NCBI RefSeq assembly: GCF_010119205.1
Contig: NZ_WRXM01000001.1
Span: 372,001 to 436,000, forward strand
Direction of reading: 5' to 3'
Length of the DNA stretch: 64,000 nt
Source of the DNA: Haloarcula limicola
GTDB taxonomy: Archaea; Halobacteriota; Halobacteria; Halobacteriales; Haloarculaceae
Shown here: in pieces, positions 1 to 7,385 of the stretch
How the letters are laid out: each line of letters starts with the position of its first letter
Numbering within the stretch: position 1 is the first letter of the stretch
The notes under the pieces: generated by a model
Seen by the model: the letters and a program-made list of their open reading frames with translations, nothing else
Told to the model about the DNA's origin: nothing
The model's database searches: none
Translations under genes and position numbers: made by a program

Positions 1-235
1 AGACGATGGGCTCCATCTCGTGGATCTCCGCGTCCAGTTCGAGGAGTTCCCGGGCGAGCATCGGGTCCTCGTCGCGGGTCTTGCCCACGGCGCTCTGGAG
101 GCGCGTCCCCTTCGGTTTCATGTAGCCGACCTCGCGGCCCGCCTCTCTGGCCGATTTCGCGAGCGCGAGGGCGATTGCGGTCTTGCCGATACCTTCCTCA
201 GTCGACGTGACGAGTAGCGTGTTCGAGTCGGTCAT
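1..235 (-). CDS. Phosphotransacetylase-family protein, N-terminal part (runs off the window)
   Basis: Only the first 78 residues are present; the rest lies to the left of the window. The start of the protein contains a P-loop-like STEEGIGKTAIALAL segment followed by YMKPKGTRLQ, the arrangement of the BioD-like ATPase domain that begins the long (DRTGG-containing) phosphotransacetylase-family proteins. The ATG overlaps the stop of the upstream ADP-forming acetyl-CoA synthetase gene by four bases (ATGA at 232-235), so the two are translationally coupled. This pairing suggests a role in acetyl-CoA/acetate metabolism or its regulation; the catalytic phosphotransacetylase domain cannot be seen here, so the activity is inferred from family resemblance only. 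Confidence 0.75.
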   Translation of the reverse strand, partial: MTDSNTLLVTSTEEGIGKTAIALALAKSAREAGREVGYMKPKGTRLQSAVGKTRDEDPMLARELLELDAEIHEMEPIV

Positions 236-2334
236 AGTTCCTCTTGGTCGATGGTGAGTCGCAGGTCGACCGCCTGCACCCCGTCGGGGGTCGCGACGAG
301 CGGGTTGATGTCCAGTTCGACGATCGCCGGGAAGTCGGTGACGAGCTGCGAGAGCCGCTGGACCGCCTCGACGAGGGCGTCCTCGTCGACCGGATCGCGG
401 CCGCGCGCGCCCCGGAGCAGCGGCGCGGACTCGATGTCGTCCAGCATGCCTCGGGCGTCCGATTCGCTCACGGGCGCGACTCTGACGGTGTTGTCTTCGA
501 GCACCTCCACGAAGATTCCGCCGAGGCCGAACAGCAGCAGCGGCCCGAACTGCGGGTCGCGGTTCATTCCGAGGATGGTCTCCGTTCCCGAGTCGAGGTC
601 CACCATCTCCTGGACCTGGACGCCCAGTATCGCGGCGTCACGCTGGTAGTTCCGGGCGCGAACCACTAAGTCTTCGTAGGTGTCTCGGACCTCCTCGGGC
701 GGGACGCCGACCTCGACGCCGCCGATGTCGGACTTGTGGAGGATGTCCGGGCTGACGATCTTCATCACCACGTCGTCGCCGATGTCCTCGGCCAGTTCCT
801 CGGCCTCCGTGGGCGAGGAGACGACGCCGCCCGCGGGCGTCGGGATGCCGTAGGCGTCGAGCAGTTCCATCGCCTCGACGCCGAGGCGGTTGGTGTCCCG
901 CCGGGCCGCGGACTCCAGTATCTCGCGGGCGCGCTCCCGGTCCACGTCGAACGCCGCCGGTTCCTCGTACTCCCGGGACTGTATCTCGTCGTACTCCCGG
1001 AGCGCGTCGAGGCTCTCGACGGCGCGGGCCGGGTCGAAGTAGTTGGGGATGCCGGCCTCGCTCAAAATATCTCTGCCCGCTCCCACGGACTTCCCGCCCA
1101 TCAGCGTCGTGGCGATCGGCGTCTCGTGGGCCCGCTGTTGGGAGACGACGACCTCGGCGAGTTCCTCGAAGGAGAGCACCGCGGTCGGACAGGCGACGAC
1201 GACGGCCATGGCGACGTTGTCGTCCTCCAGAACCGTCGAAAGCGCCGCCTCGAAGCGCTCGGCGGGGGCGTCGCCGATGATGTCGACGGGGTTGTAGATG
1301 TTGGCCTCCTCTGGCATCGTCTCGCGGAGCGCGTCGAGCGTCTCGTCCTCGAACGAGGACAGCGAGAGGTCGGAGTCGCCGACGGCGTCCGTCGTCATCA
1401 CGCCGGGACCGCCGGCGTTCGTGACGATGGCGATCTCCTCGCCGTCGGGCAGCGGTTGGCCCGAGAGGATCTGCGCGAAGTCGAACAGCTCCTGTACGGA
1501 CTCCACGCGGAGCGTCCCGGCCTGTTCGAGACCCGCCTCGTAGGCGCGTTCGGAACCGGCCATCGCGCCGGTGTGAGACGCGGCGGCGCTGGCCCCCGCG
1601 TCCGTGCGCCCGGACTTGACGAGGACGATGGGCGTCTCCTGCGTCACCTCGCGGGCGGTCTGAACGAACGCTTCCCCGTCGTTGATGTCCTCCAGATAGC
1701 CGAGGATGACCTCGGTCTCGGGGTCGTCACCCCACTCGGCGATGAAGTCGTCCTCGTCCAAGATGGCCTTGTTGCCGAGCGAGACGATGTCCTTGAAGCC
1801 CACGTCGCGCTCTGCGGCCCAGTCCAGTACGGCGGTCACGAACGCCCCGGACTGGCTCATGAAGGAGATGTCTCCCTCGGTCGCCATCTCGTTGCCGAAC
1901 GTGGCGTTCAGCCCCCGCGGCGTCGACATGACGCCGAGGCTGTTCGGCCCGACGAGGTTGAGGTCGTACTCCTCGGCGGCCTCCCGCAGGTCGCGTTCGC
2001 GGGCGGCCCCCTCGCTGCCGGTCTCCCCGAACCCGGCGGTGATGACGACGACGTTGCCGATCCCGGCCGCGCCCGCGTCGCGGATGGCCTCGACGGCGAC
2101 GTCGGGCGGGACCACGACGACGGCCACGTCGATTCCCTCGCCTTCGACGTCGGCGACCTCGTCGTAGCATCGAAGCCCCAACACGTCGTCCTTGTAGGGG
2201 TTGACCGCCACGACGTCGCCGTCGAACGATTCCAGCAGGTTCGACGTGATGGCGCGGCCGACCGACCCCTCCGAGTCGGTCGCCCCGATCACGGCGACCC
2301 GTTCCGGCGCGAACAGCGTCGAGAGTCGTCCCAT
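232..2334 (-). CDS. acd: Acetate--CoA ligase (ADP-forming), fused alpha and beta chains
   Basis: A 700-residue ADP-forming acyl/acetyl-CoA synthetase, which interconverts acetyl-CoA + ADP + Pi and acetate + ATP + CoA in the cytoplasm. In order it has a CoA-binding Rossmann domain (FAPERVAVIGATDSEGSVG near the N-terminus), a succinyl-CoA-ligase-like domain with the phospho-histidine loop AASHTGAMAGSE around residue 260, a second CoA-ligase section, and a C-terminal ATP-grasp domain (VVMKIVSPDILHKSDIGGV, then GLGGIFVEVL). I place the start at 2334 (MGRLSTLFAP); an in-frame ATG 11 codons earlier would add a tail before the conserved CoA-binding fold. Its 3' end overlaps the phosphotransacetylase-like gene. 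Which acyl group it prefers cannot be decided from sequence. Confidence 0.93.
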   Translation of the reverse strand: MGRLSTLFAPERVAVIGATDSEGSVGRAITSNLLESFDGDVVAVNPYKDDVLGLRCYDEVADVEGEGIDVAVVVVPPDVAVEAIRDAGAAGIGNVVVITAGFGETGSEGAARERDLREAAEEYDLNLVGPNSLGVMSTPRGLNATFGNEMATEGDISFMSQSGAFVTAVLDWAAERDVGFKDIVSLGNKAILDEDDFIAEWGDDPETEVILGYLEDINDGEAFVQTAREVTQETPIVLVKSGRTDAGASAAASHTGAMAGSERAYEAGLEQAGTLRVESVQELFDFAQILSGQPLPDGEEIAIVTNAGGPGVMTTDAVGDSDLSLSSFEDETLDALRETMPEEANIYNPVDIIGDAPAERFEAALSTVLEDDNVAMAVVVACPTAVLSFEELAEVVVSQQRAHETPIATTLMGGKSVGAGRDILSEAGIPNYFDPARAVESLDALREYDEIQSREYEEPAAFDVDRERAREILESAARRDTNRLGVEAMELLDAYGIPTPAGGVVSSPTEAEELAEDIGDDVVMKIVSPDILHKSDIGGVEVGVPPEEVRDTYEDLVVRARNYQRDAAILGVQVQEMVDLDSGTETILGMNRDPQFGPLLLFGLGGIFVEVLEDNTVRVAPVSESDARGMLDDIESAPLLRGARGRDPVDEDALVEAVQRLSQLVTDFPAIVELDINPLVATPDGVQAVDLRLTIDQEEL

Positions 2335-2459
2335 TCCTCTATTCGTGAGTTGTGTGGCCGACTGCAAATATCTGCCGGGCCGTTCCCGTATATCGGGAAT
2401 ATAGGGGGTTAATCGGGTAGTTTCCGGGGGTTCGGTATCGGCAGTCGAACGCTCGGCCG

Positions 2460-2490
2460 CGGGCGTCGAGGACCTCGTCTACGAGTGGCG
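2460..2490. repeat. 31-bp exact direct repeat, copy 1 (upstream of the 2548 gene)
   Basis: This 31-base stretch is identical to 2678-2708, which lies inside the following gene and encodes GVEDLVYEWR. Copy 1 lies 58 bases before that gene's ATG. The flanks do not match, so it is a short exact duplication of internal coding sequence into the leader. Confidence 0.85.
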
Positions 2491-2547
2491 GGCGACGAGC
2501 GGTCCGCGAGCGAGTCGCTTTTGCGCCGGAGCGTTCTACGGCCGACA

Positions 2548-2946
2548 ATGACGGAGAACGAGCCGAACTCGCCGTTCGAAGACGACGTGATACGGGCCGT
2601 GGCATCGGAGAACGACGTCGAAGAGAGTCAGCTCCGCGACGCGCTCGAAGCGCACCAGCGGGTGATGGCCGACAATCCGGGCGTCGAGGACCTCGTCTAC
2701 GAGTGGCGACGGCAGTACGACGACCCGGTGCTCGCGCGGACGCCGGAGACGTTCTTCGTCGCGGTCCCGCCGACGGTCTGGGAGGAGTACGGCGACTTCC
2801 TGGGTCTCGACGACTACGTGTTGCGCGCGCTCAGCGCCGTCCATCAGGAACAGACGCTGCGAAGCGACGCCGTCGACCTCTCGGGGATGGCCGACGGTCA
2901 CGCTGCCCTCGTCGTCTCCCGAACGACTGACGGGGAGCGGCGGTAG
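2548..2946 (+). CDS. Conserved haloarchaeal protein of unknown function
   Basis: A 132-residue acidic cytoplasmic protein that I cannot assign to a family. It begins MTENEPNSPFEDDVIRAVAS, has a predicted helical N-terminal half (SENDVEESQLRDALEAHQRV, which could be a small helix-turn-helix-like bundle) and a hydrophobic-aromatic second half (FFVAVPPTVWEEYGDFLGL). No signal peptide, metal motif or transmembrane segment is visible. The ATG at 2548 is chosen because the 21 residues upstream in the open frame include the duplicated 31-bp leader segment and are arginine-rich. It is divergent from the acetyl-CoA synthetase gene. Confidence 0.75.
   Translation: MTENEPNSPFEDDVIRAVASENDVEESQLRDALEAHQRVMADNPGVEDLVYEWRRQYDDPVLARTPETFFVAVPPTVWEEYGDFLGLDDYVLRALSAVHQEQTLRSDAVDLSGMADGHAALVVSRTTDGERR
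2678..2708. repeat. 31-bp exact direct repeat, copy 2 (inside the 2548 gene)
   Basis: Identical to 2460-2490, offset by 218 bases. Here it is coding sequence (GVEDLVYEWR), so this is the likely parent copy. Confidence 0.85.
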
Positions 2947-3100
2947 GGGCCGCGTTACCGGGATGCTACTCTGTCAGTAAATTGGGAGGGACTGACGAGA
3001 GACATCCGTACTCGGCGGCGACGAGCGCTCTGTCGCCGGTTTCGCTCTCAGCCTGTCCCGTAGAGAGCGGAAATTGCCTGTCGATATGGCCAACGATTCT

Positions 3101-3114
3101 TTTGGGTTTCCTAA
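3101..3114. promoter_or_regulatory. Iron-box-like site upstream of dpsA
   Basis: TTTGG-GTTT-CCTAA, one mismatch from the TTAGG-N4-CCTAA pattern seen at the iron locus. Unlike the others it lies about 25-30 bases upstream of the dpsA TATA element rather than over or downstream of it, which would suit activation better than blocking. Confidence 0.55.
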
Positions 3115-3136
3115 AAAAACTTCACTCGACAGGAGG

Positions 3137-3143
3137 TTTTAAG
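3137..3143 (+). promoter_or_regulatory. TATA element of dpsA
   Basis: TTTTAAG centred about 33 bases before the ATG at 3173, giving a transcript with almost no leader, as is common in haloarchaea. Confidence 0.55.
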
Positions 3144-3172
3144 TGTCGCCCGCGAGTATACTACGAATGCCT

Positions 3173-3721
3173 ATGGCAACTCAGGAACACGTCCGAAGGC
3201 AGTTCGGTGACGTCGAGGACAACGAACTCCGTCTGGAGAAGGACAAAGCGGAACAGGTCATCGACGCGCTGAATCAGGACCTGGCGGACACCTACGTCCT
3301 GTACCACCAGCTCAAGAAGCACCACTGGAACGTCGAGGGCGCGGAGTTCCGCGACCTGCACCTCTTCCTCGGCGAGGCCGCGGAGCACGCGGAGGAAGCC
3401 GCCGACCTGATCGCGGAGCGAGCGCAGGCGCTCGGTGGCACGCCCGTCTCCGGCCCCGCCGCGCAGGAGGAACACGCGAAGGTCGAGTACGAGGGACAGG
3501 ACGTCTACGACATCCGAACGTCGCTCCGCCACGACCTCAGAATGTACGGTGACATCGTCGAATCGCTGCGCGACCACATCGAGCTGGCGACGAACCTCGG
3601 TGACCACGCGTCCGCGCAGATGCTGCGCGAGATACTCGTCGAGGTCGAAGACGACGCCCACCACATCGAACACTACCTCGAAGACGACACGCTGGTCTTC
3701 CCGGAAGCGATGGATCGATAG
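3173..3721 (+). CDS. dpsA: DNA-protecting ferritin-like protein DpsA
   Basis: A 182-residue Dps/ferritin-superfamily protein that oxidises and stores iron and protects DNA from oxidative damage. The hallmark helix-A segment YVLYHQLKKHHWNVEGAEF is followed by HLFLGEAAEHAEEAADLIAE, carrying the inter-subunit ferroxidase ligands (His, Asp/Glu). The C-terminal DDAHHIEHYLEDDTLV closely resembles the Halobacterium salinarum DpsA tail as I remember it. I start at the second ATG (MATQEH) because it aligns with known DpsA starts; an ATG two codons earlier is also possible. A DtxR-like site at 3101-3114 and a TATA element at 3137-3143 precede it, so iron-dependent control is likely. Confidence 0.95.
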   Translation: MATQEHVRRQFGDVEDNELRLEKDKAEQVIDALNQDLADTYVLYHQLKKHHWNVEGAEFRDLHLFLGEAAEHAEEAADLIAERAQALGGTPVSGPAAQEEHAKVEYEGQDVYDIRTSLRHDLRMYGDIVESLRDHIELATNLGDHASAQMLREILVEVEDDAHHIEHYLEDDTLVFPEAMDR

Positions 3722-3782
3722 AGTCGCTCGCTCTCGCTTCGAGACGTCCCGCCGATTCGCCGATTCGGACTGCCAGAGTAAG

Positions 3783-3944
3783 TTACCGCCAGCACTCGAC
3801 CGTGAGGTCGGTCGCGATCCAGCCCTCTCGGTTCCCGTTTTCGGTGAAAACCGTCTTCTCAGGGCCGCTCCCGTGCGCCGTGACGGTCGGCCGCTGGTCG
3901 TCTTCGTCCGCGGAGACAGAGACCTCGTCCGTTTGCGTTGGCAT
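3783..3944 (-). CDS. Small 53-aa protein behind an iron box
   Basis: A 53-codon gene, MPTQTDEVSVSADEDD through the aromatic end WIATDLTVECWR. The N-terminal half is acidic and probably disordered; the C-terminal half (KTVFTENGNREGW) looks folded and resembles small conserved haloarchaeal proteins of unknown function, from memory only. It is convergent with dpsA, 61 bases away. A perfect TTAGG-CTAC-CCTAA site sits 10-23 bases before its ATG, downstream of an A/T-rich TATA-like stretch (3968-3982), the position expected for an iron-dependent repressor. No cysteine pair or transmembrane segment is present. Confidence 0.7.
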   Translation of the reverse strand: MPTQTDEVSVSADEDDQRPTVTAHGSGPEKTVFTENGNREGWIATDLTVECWR

Positions 3945-3953
3945 TGATAGCGA

Positions 3954-3967
3954 TTAGGCTACCCTAA
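3954..3967. promoter_or_regulatory. Iron-box site (TTAGG-CTAC-CCTAA)
   Basis: A perfect copy of TTAGG-N4-CCTAA between the TATA-like region and ATG of the 53-aa gene at 3944. It also lies upstream of the divergent gene at 4037. A degenerate second copy (TTTGG-TTGG-CCTAG) follows at 3980-3993. Confidence 0.7.
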
Positions 3968-4036
3968 AGCAAAAAGGGTTTTGGTTGGCCTAGTCGCCGC
4001 GGCGGACTTTTGTACGCCTCGCCACAACGTGGGGAC

Positions 4037-4672
4037 ATGAGCGCCAGTTCCGGTGACGACGTCACCGCCCTGTTGACGGACCTCGTCAGGACCCTCCGAA
4101 AGCTAGAGACGGAGGTCGAACCGACCACCGAGAGCGGCGTCCCGCGGCCGCCGACGCCCTCGGAACTGCTCCGGTTCACGAGCGACGTGACCATCCCGGC
4201 CGCGATCCTCGTCTTGCAGACCAACATCGAGGCGCTGAAGCTCCTCCGCCGGGCGCTTCGGATGGCGGACGGTCGGCCGGCCACGAGCGAGTCGGCGACG
4301 GACGAGGTCCGCCAGCGCGCGACCCGGCTGAGCAGGGTGACGCTCTCTCGCCTCGACGACGCCCTCACGGACCTGCAGGGCGCGATGGAGGGCCGTCCGC
4401 AGGACGAGGAGGCGCGGGAACTCCTCGACGAGGCCCGACGGCTCCGCGCGGACCTCGACGACCGACTGGCCGAACGGCCCGAGGGGAACCGGAACGGCGG
4501 TACGTCCGACGATCCGTCCGACGACACGGCCGACGAGGCGGACGAAGTGGACGTGCCCGTCGACGTCGACGCCGAACTGAAGTCCATCAAAGACGACATC
4601 GACGGCGTCGACGAAACGGGCGACGATGAGGAGGGAGACGACGGCGCTGACAGCGCCGACGACGGACAGTAG
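4037..4672 (+). CDS. Conserved haloarchaeal coiled-coil protein, unknown function
   Basis: A 211-residue soluble protein. The first ~130 residues are helical (LLTDLVRTLRKLETEV; an uncharged segment DVTIPAAILVLQTNIEAL; then RVTLSRLDDALTDLQGA), with heptad-like spacing that suggests a coiled-coil bundle. The last ~75 residues are an extremely acidic Asp/Glu tail (SDDPSDDTADEADEVD), probably disordered. No catalytic motif is visible. The start at 4037 (MSASSGDD) is preferred over an in-frame ATG nine codons earlier, which would precede the GC-rich leader. It is divergent from the 53-aa gene and shares its iron-box-containing spacer, so co-regulation is possible but unproven. Confidence 0.75.
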   Translation: MSASSGDDVTALLTDLVRTLRKLETEVEPTTESGVPRPPTPSELLRFTSDVTIPAAILVLQTNIEALKLLRRALRMADGRPATSESATDEVRQRATRLSRVTLSRLDDALTDLQGAMEGRPQDEEARELLDEARRLRADLDDRLAERPEGNRNGGTSDDPSDDTADEADEVDVPVDVDAELKSIKDDIDGVDETGDDEEGDDGADSADDGQ

Positions 4673-4699
4673 CCGCCGGCCCTAACAGATTAGACAATA

Positions 4700-4720
4700 A
4701 ACATAATGTTTTATTATGTT
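4700..4720. promoter_or_regulatory. Palindrome over the promoter of the 4743 gene
   Basis: AACATAAT, five bases, ATTATGTT: a perfect 8-bp inverted repeat ending 22 bases before the ATG at 4743. It covers the A/T-rich stretch where the TATA element must lie, so it is a candidate operator for a repressor. Confidence 0.5.
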
Positions 4721-4742
4721 GTAGGTCTACCTCTCGGTACCG

Positions 4743-5225
4743 ATGCCGAAAACAGAGTGTCCAACGACGCGTCGGGCGGAACTGTTCGTCAGGAGCGACC
4801 TCCCGCGGCCCTCCCGGGAGCGCCGAGCGGCCGTCGAGGAGCGACTCGGCCAGCTACAGCGCCGGGGCGTCCTCGACGGGTTCGAGACGACGACCTGGCG
4901 GAAGCGCGTCCCGGTCGAGGGCGACGAACCGCGACCGGAGCGCGACCGGTACAACGAGTTCGCCGAGTGGGCCAGCGAGACGGGCGCGTGTCTCGCTCCC
5001 TCTTTCGATACCCGACTGTGTTACAGCACGGAGACGGGCGAGAAGCGGACGGAACTCGTCCTGCCAGTCCTGTGTCTCGCCGTCTACGAGGACGGGGAAC
5101 TGGCACAGGTCGCGCCCGTCGGCGCGGGCGGACAGACGCGCTCTATCGACGCGTTTCTGGCCGAACTCGCCGACGGCGGAACTCGGACGGCGGTCGACGC
5201 CGCGACGGTCACGACCGCGAACTGA
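4743..5225 (+). CDS. Haloarchaeal protein of unknown function, paralogue of the next gene
   Basis: A 160-residue soluble protein. It shares a layout with the 5298 gene: a hydrophobic beta strand near the start (AELFVRSDLP here, RLAVYVRSPV there), a helix carrying regularly spaced Arg/Leu, then LDGFETTTWRKRVPV, a conserved LAPSF, and a hydrophobic LPVLCLAVYEDGELAQVAP. The last motif matches LPVICLVVYEDDEIAGVYP in the neighbour. No DNA-binding helix is obvious, though small haloarchaeal HTH-associated proteins of this size exist. It is preceded by an A/T-rich palindromic promoter at 4700-4720. Function unknown. Confidence 0.8.
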   Translation: MPKTECPTTRRAELFVRSDLPRPSRERRAAVEERLGQLQRRGVLDGFETTTWRKRVPVEGDEPRPERDRYNEFAEWASETGACLAPSFDTRLCYSTETGEKRTELVLPVLCLAVYEDGELAQVAPVGAGGQTRSIDAFLAELADGGTRTAVDAATVTTAN

Positions 5226-5297
5226 CGATGCGTGGACCGTTCACCGATACGGCTATCTCCGTACTCAGCGTAGGACACTCATTCGGTGTACGATACC

Positions 5298-5750
5298 ATG
5301 ACCCGCACTCGTCGGTTAGCTGTGTACGTGCGCTCTCCCGTCTCTGACGCGACGGAGCAACGCCAGACGGCCGCGTTAGCGCGCGCTGACTCGCTCCGCC
5401 AGCAGGGGCTCGTCGACGACGTGAGCGTCACCTACTGGAACCGCCTTTCGACCGGAGCCGACGCGAACGAAGCCGCCGACATCGCCGCGATGGAGGCGTG
5501 GGCCGACGCGCACGGCTGTTCGCTCGCGCCGGCGTTCGACCGCCACGACCGCTCCAGCGCCTTCACCGGCCGCGACTCGGTCGTGACGCTGCCGGTGATC
5601 TGTCTCGTCGTCTACGAGGACGACGAAATCGCCGGCGTCTATCCCCACGCCGGTCCCGAGGGGCACTGCACCGTCGCGGACGGACTCGACAGAGTCGAGA
5701 GCGCGTTACGGTGCGGCGAGAACCTCGCCTACACCGGATCCCAGCGGTAA
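5298..5750 (+). CDS. Haloarchaeal protein of unknown function, paralogue of the 4743 gene
   Basis: A 150-residue paralogue of the upstream gene, arranged in tandem 72 bases downstream. Shared features are the N-terminal strand RLAVYVRSPV, the SLAPAFDRHD block and LPVICLVVYEDDEIAGVYP. The ATG at 5298 gives MTRTRRLAVYV; an alternative ATG four codons upstream is less well placed. The last 22 bases overlap the 3' end of the convergent DUF35 gene (stop at 5729), an unusually tight tail-to-tail arrangement. Function unknown; the pair probably arose by local duplication. Confidence 0.8.
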   Translation: MTRTRRLAVYVRSPVSDATEQRQTAALARADSLRQQGLVDDVSVTYWNRLSTGADANEAADIAAMEAWADAHGCSLAPAFDRHDRSSAFTGRDSVVTLPVICLVVYEDDEIAGVYPHAGPEGHCTVADGLDRVESALRCGENLAYTGSQR

Positions 5751-6097
5751 CCGCCCCACTCCTGGCTCTCGGGGTTCTCGCTCTTGAGGCCGACCTCGGG
5801 GTCTCGCAGTTCCTCGACGTGGACGGGTTCGACCTCGTCGCCCGTCTCGACGTCTTCCGTCGTCACCTGTCCGAGCGCGCGAACGGCCTCGCCGTCCACG
5901 TCGAACTCGACGATGGCGAGCGTGTTCGGCTGCCGGACGCCAGGCGGTGTCGCGGTCGACTTCGTCCACGTGACGACCTCGGCGGTCTGTCCCGAGAGGT
6001 CGTGGGTCTCCTCCTGCGGTTCGCCACACTCCGGACAGCGCGGGTGCGTGGGATACGAGACGTGACCGTTCGGACATTCGCCCGCTTCCAGAGTCAT
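5729..6097 (-). CDS. DUF35 OB-fold, zinc-ribbon protein (beta subunit of a haloarchaeal beta-ketothiolase)
   Basis: A 122-residue protein with an N-terminal rubredoxin-like zinc ribbon (CPNGHVSYPTHPRCPECG) and a C-terminal OB-fold (TLAIVEFDVDGEAVRALGQV), the layout of DUF35 partners of thiolases. In archaea such proteins bridge or channel acyl-CoA intermediates and are obligatory subunits of the two-subunit haloarchaeal beta-ketothiolases described in Haloferax mediterranei (PhaA/BktB type). Its ATG overlaps the stop of the thiolase gene by four bases (6094-6097), which supports a stoichiometric complex. The first ribbon Cys pair is C-x3-H-like rather than C-x2-C; the second CPEC pair is canonical. 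Confidence 0.88.
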   Translation of the reverse strand: MTLEAGECPNGHVSYPTHPRCPECGEPQEETHDLSGQTAEVVTWTKSTATPPGVRQPNTLAIVEFDVDGEAVRALGQVTTEDVETGDEVEPVHVEELRDPEVGLKSENPESQEWGGYRWDPV

Positions 6098-7245
6098 TCT
6101 GCGGCCTCCATGATGGTGGTGATGACGCAGTTGCCGAAGCCGCCGACGTTACACGCCAGCGCGGTGTCGGCCTCGACCTGTCGCGGACCGGCCTCGCCGA
6201 CCAACTGTTCGTATATCTCGACGCCCTGTGCGACGCCGCTCGCCCCCAGCGGGTGGCCCTTGGATTTCAGGCCGCCGGAGGTGTTGATGGGCAACTCGCC
6301 GTCCTTCTCCGTCGCGCCGTCCATCGCCATCTCCCACGCGGTGCCCTGGTCTGCGACGCCGATACCCTCCAACTGGAGGAATTCGAGAATGGTGAACATG
6401 TCGTGGAGTTCGGCCACGTCCAAGTCGTCGGGACCGAGACCGGCCATCTCGTAGGCCTGCTTGCTCGACTCGACGACGCCGCCCATGACCGTCGGGTCGT
6501 CGCGTTCGTGGACGACCTGTGTATCCGTCGCGCCAGCAACGCCCGAGACGACTGCGTACTCGTCGGTAATCTCTTTGGCTCGCTCCTCGGTCGTGAACAT
6601 CATCGCGGCGCTTCCGTCCGTGATGGGACAGAAGTCGTACAGCCGAAGCGGGTCGGCGATGATGGGCGAGTCGAGCGCTTTCTCCATCGTTATCTCCTTC
6701 TGGAACTGCGCCTTCGGGTTGTCGACGCCGTTCTTGTGATTCTTGACGGCGACGCGGGCGAGCGACTCCCGGGGCGCGTCGAACCGTTCGAGGTAGTGCC
6801 GCGCGGTCAGCCCGGCGAACGAGGGCAGCGTCACGCCGTGTTTGTACTCCTCGGGGTGGGTGATCGAGGCGATGATGTCCGTCGCCTCGCCGGTGGTCTT
6901 GTGCGTCATCTTCTCTCCACCCACCAAGAGCGTCATGTCGCTGGCTCCGGAGGCGACCGATTGCCACGCCTCGTAGATACCCGCCCCGCCCGACGAGGAG
7001 GTCTGGTCGACCCGTTCCGCGTACGCCGGCAGGACGCCGAGGTCGTGAGCCAGCATGTTCATCACGCCCGTCTGGCCCTCGAACTCGCCGCTGGCCATGT
7101 TCGAGACGTACAGGTGCTCTACCTCCTTCGGTGTCACGTCGGCGTCGTCGAGACACTCCTCGCCCGCCTGCGAGAGGAGTTCCCGAATCCAGGCGTCACG
7201 CTGCCCGAACTTCGTCATCGACGCGCCGATCACTGCGACTCCCAT
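6094..7245 (-). CDS. Beta-ketothiolase / acetyl-CoA C-acyltransferase, thiolase (alpha) subunit
   Basis: A 383-residue thiolase-fold enzyme that condenses acetyl-CoA with acetyl- or acyl-CoA, or cleaves beta-ketoacyl-CoA. The conserved C-terminal signatures GGLKSKGHPLGASG and ALACNVGGFGNC are present. At the N-terminal nucleophile position, where classical thiolases have Cys-Ala-Ser-Gly, this protein reads TSSSGG around residue 83: the Cys is replaced by Ser. A Ser-His-His triad has been reported for haloarchaeal two-subunit thiolases, which fits the coupled DUF35 gene. The start at 7245 (MGVAVIGASMTK) is chosen over an ATG four codons upstream. A role in PHA monomer supply is likely given the phaB and pcc genes nearby. 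Confidence 0.9.
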   Translation of the reverse strand: MGVAVIGASMTKFGQRDAWIRELLSQAGEECLDDADVTPKEVEHLYVSNMASGEFEGQTGVMNMLAHDLGVLPAYAERVDQTSSSGGAGIYEAWQSVASGASDMTLLVGGEKMTHKTTGEATDIIASITHPEEYKHGVTLPSFAGLTARHYLERFDAPRESLARVAVKNHKNGVDNPKAQFQKEITMEKALDSPIIADPLRLYDFCPITDGSAAMMFTTEERAKEITDEYAVVSGVAGATDTQVVHERDDPTVMGGVVESSKQAYEMAGLGPDDLDVAELHDMFTILEFLQLEGIGVADQGTAWEMAMDGATEKDGELPINTSGGLKSKGHPLGASGVAQGVEIYEQLVGEAGPRQVEADTALACNVGGFGNCVITTIMEAAE

Positions 7246-7385
7246 GCATATGCACACTCAGGGGGGTCGTGTATTCGTTACGGTCGTCACAGTTTCCGCT
7301 GAGAGTCCACACCGCGTCGACCCGTCGTCGGTGCTCGCCGGGAGTCCACACAAAGTATATCCGTGACTGCTTCGCACACCGACCC

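Noticed and set aside
736-2412. A 558-codon plus-strand frame antisense to the acetyl-CoA synthetase
   Set aside because: Composition (Arg/Val/Gly/Asp repetition) and complete overlap with a recognised enzyme show it is a shadow.
3131-3136. AGGAGG before dpsA as a ribosome binding site
   Set aside because: It lies upstream of the TATA element and 37 bases from the ATG, so it is not in the transcript.
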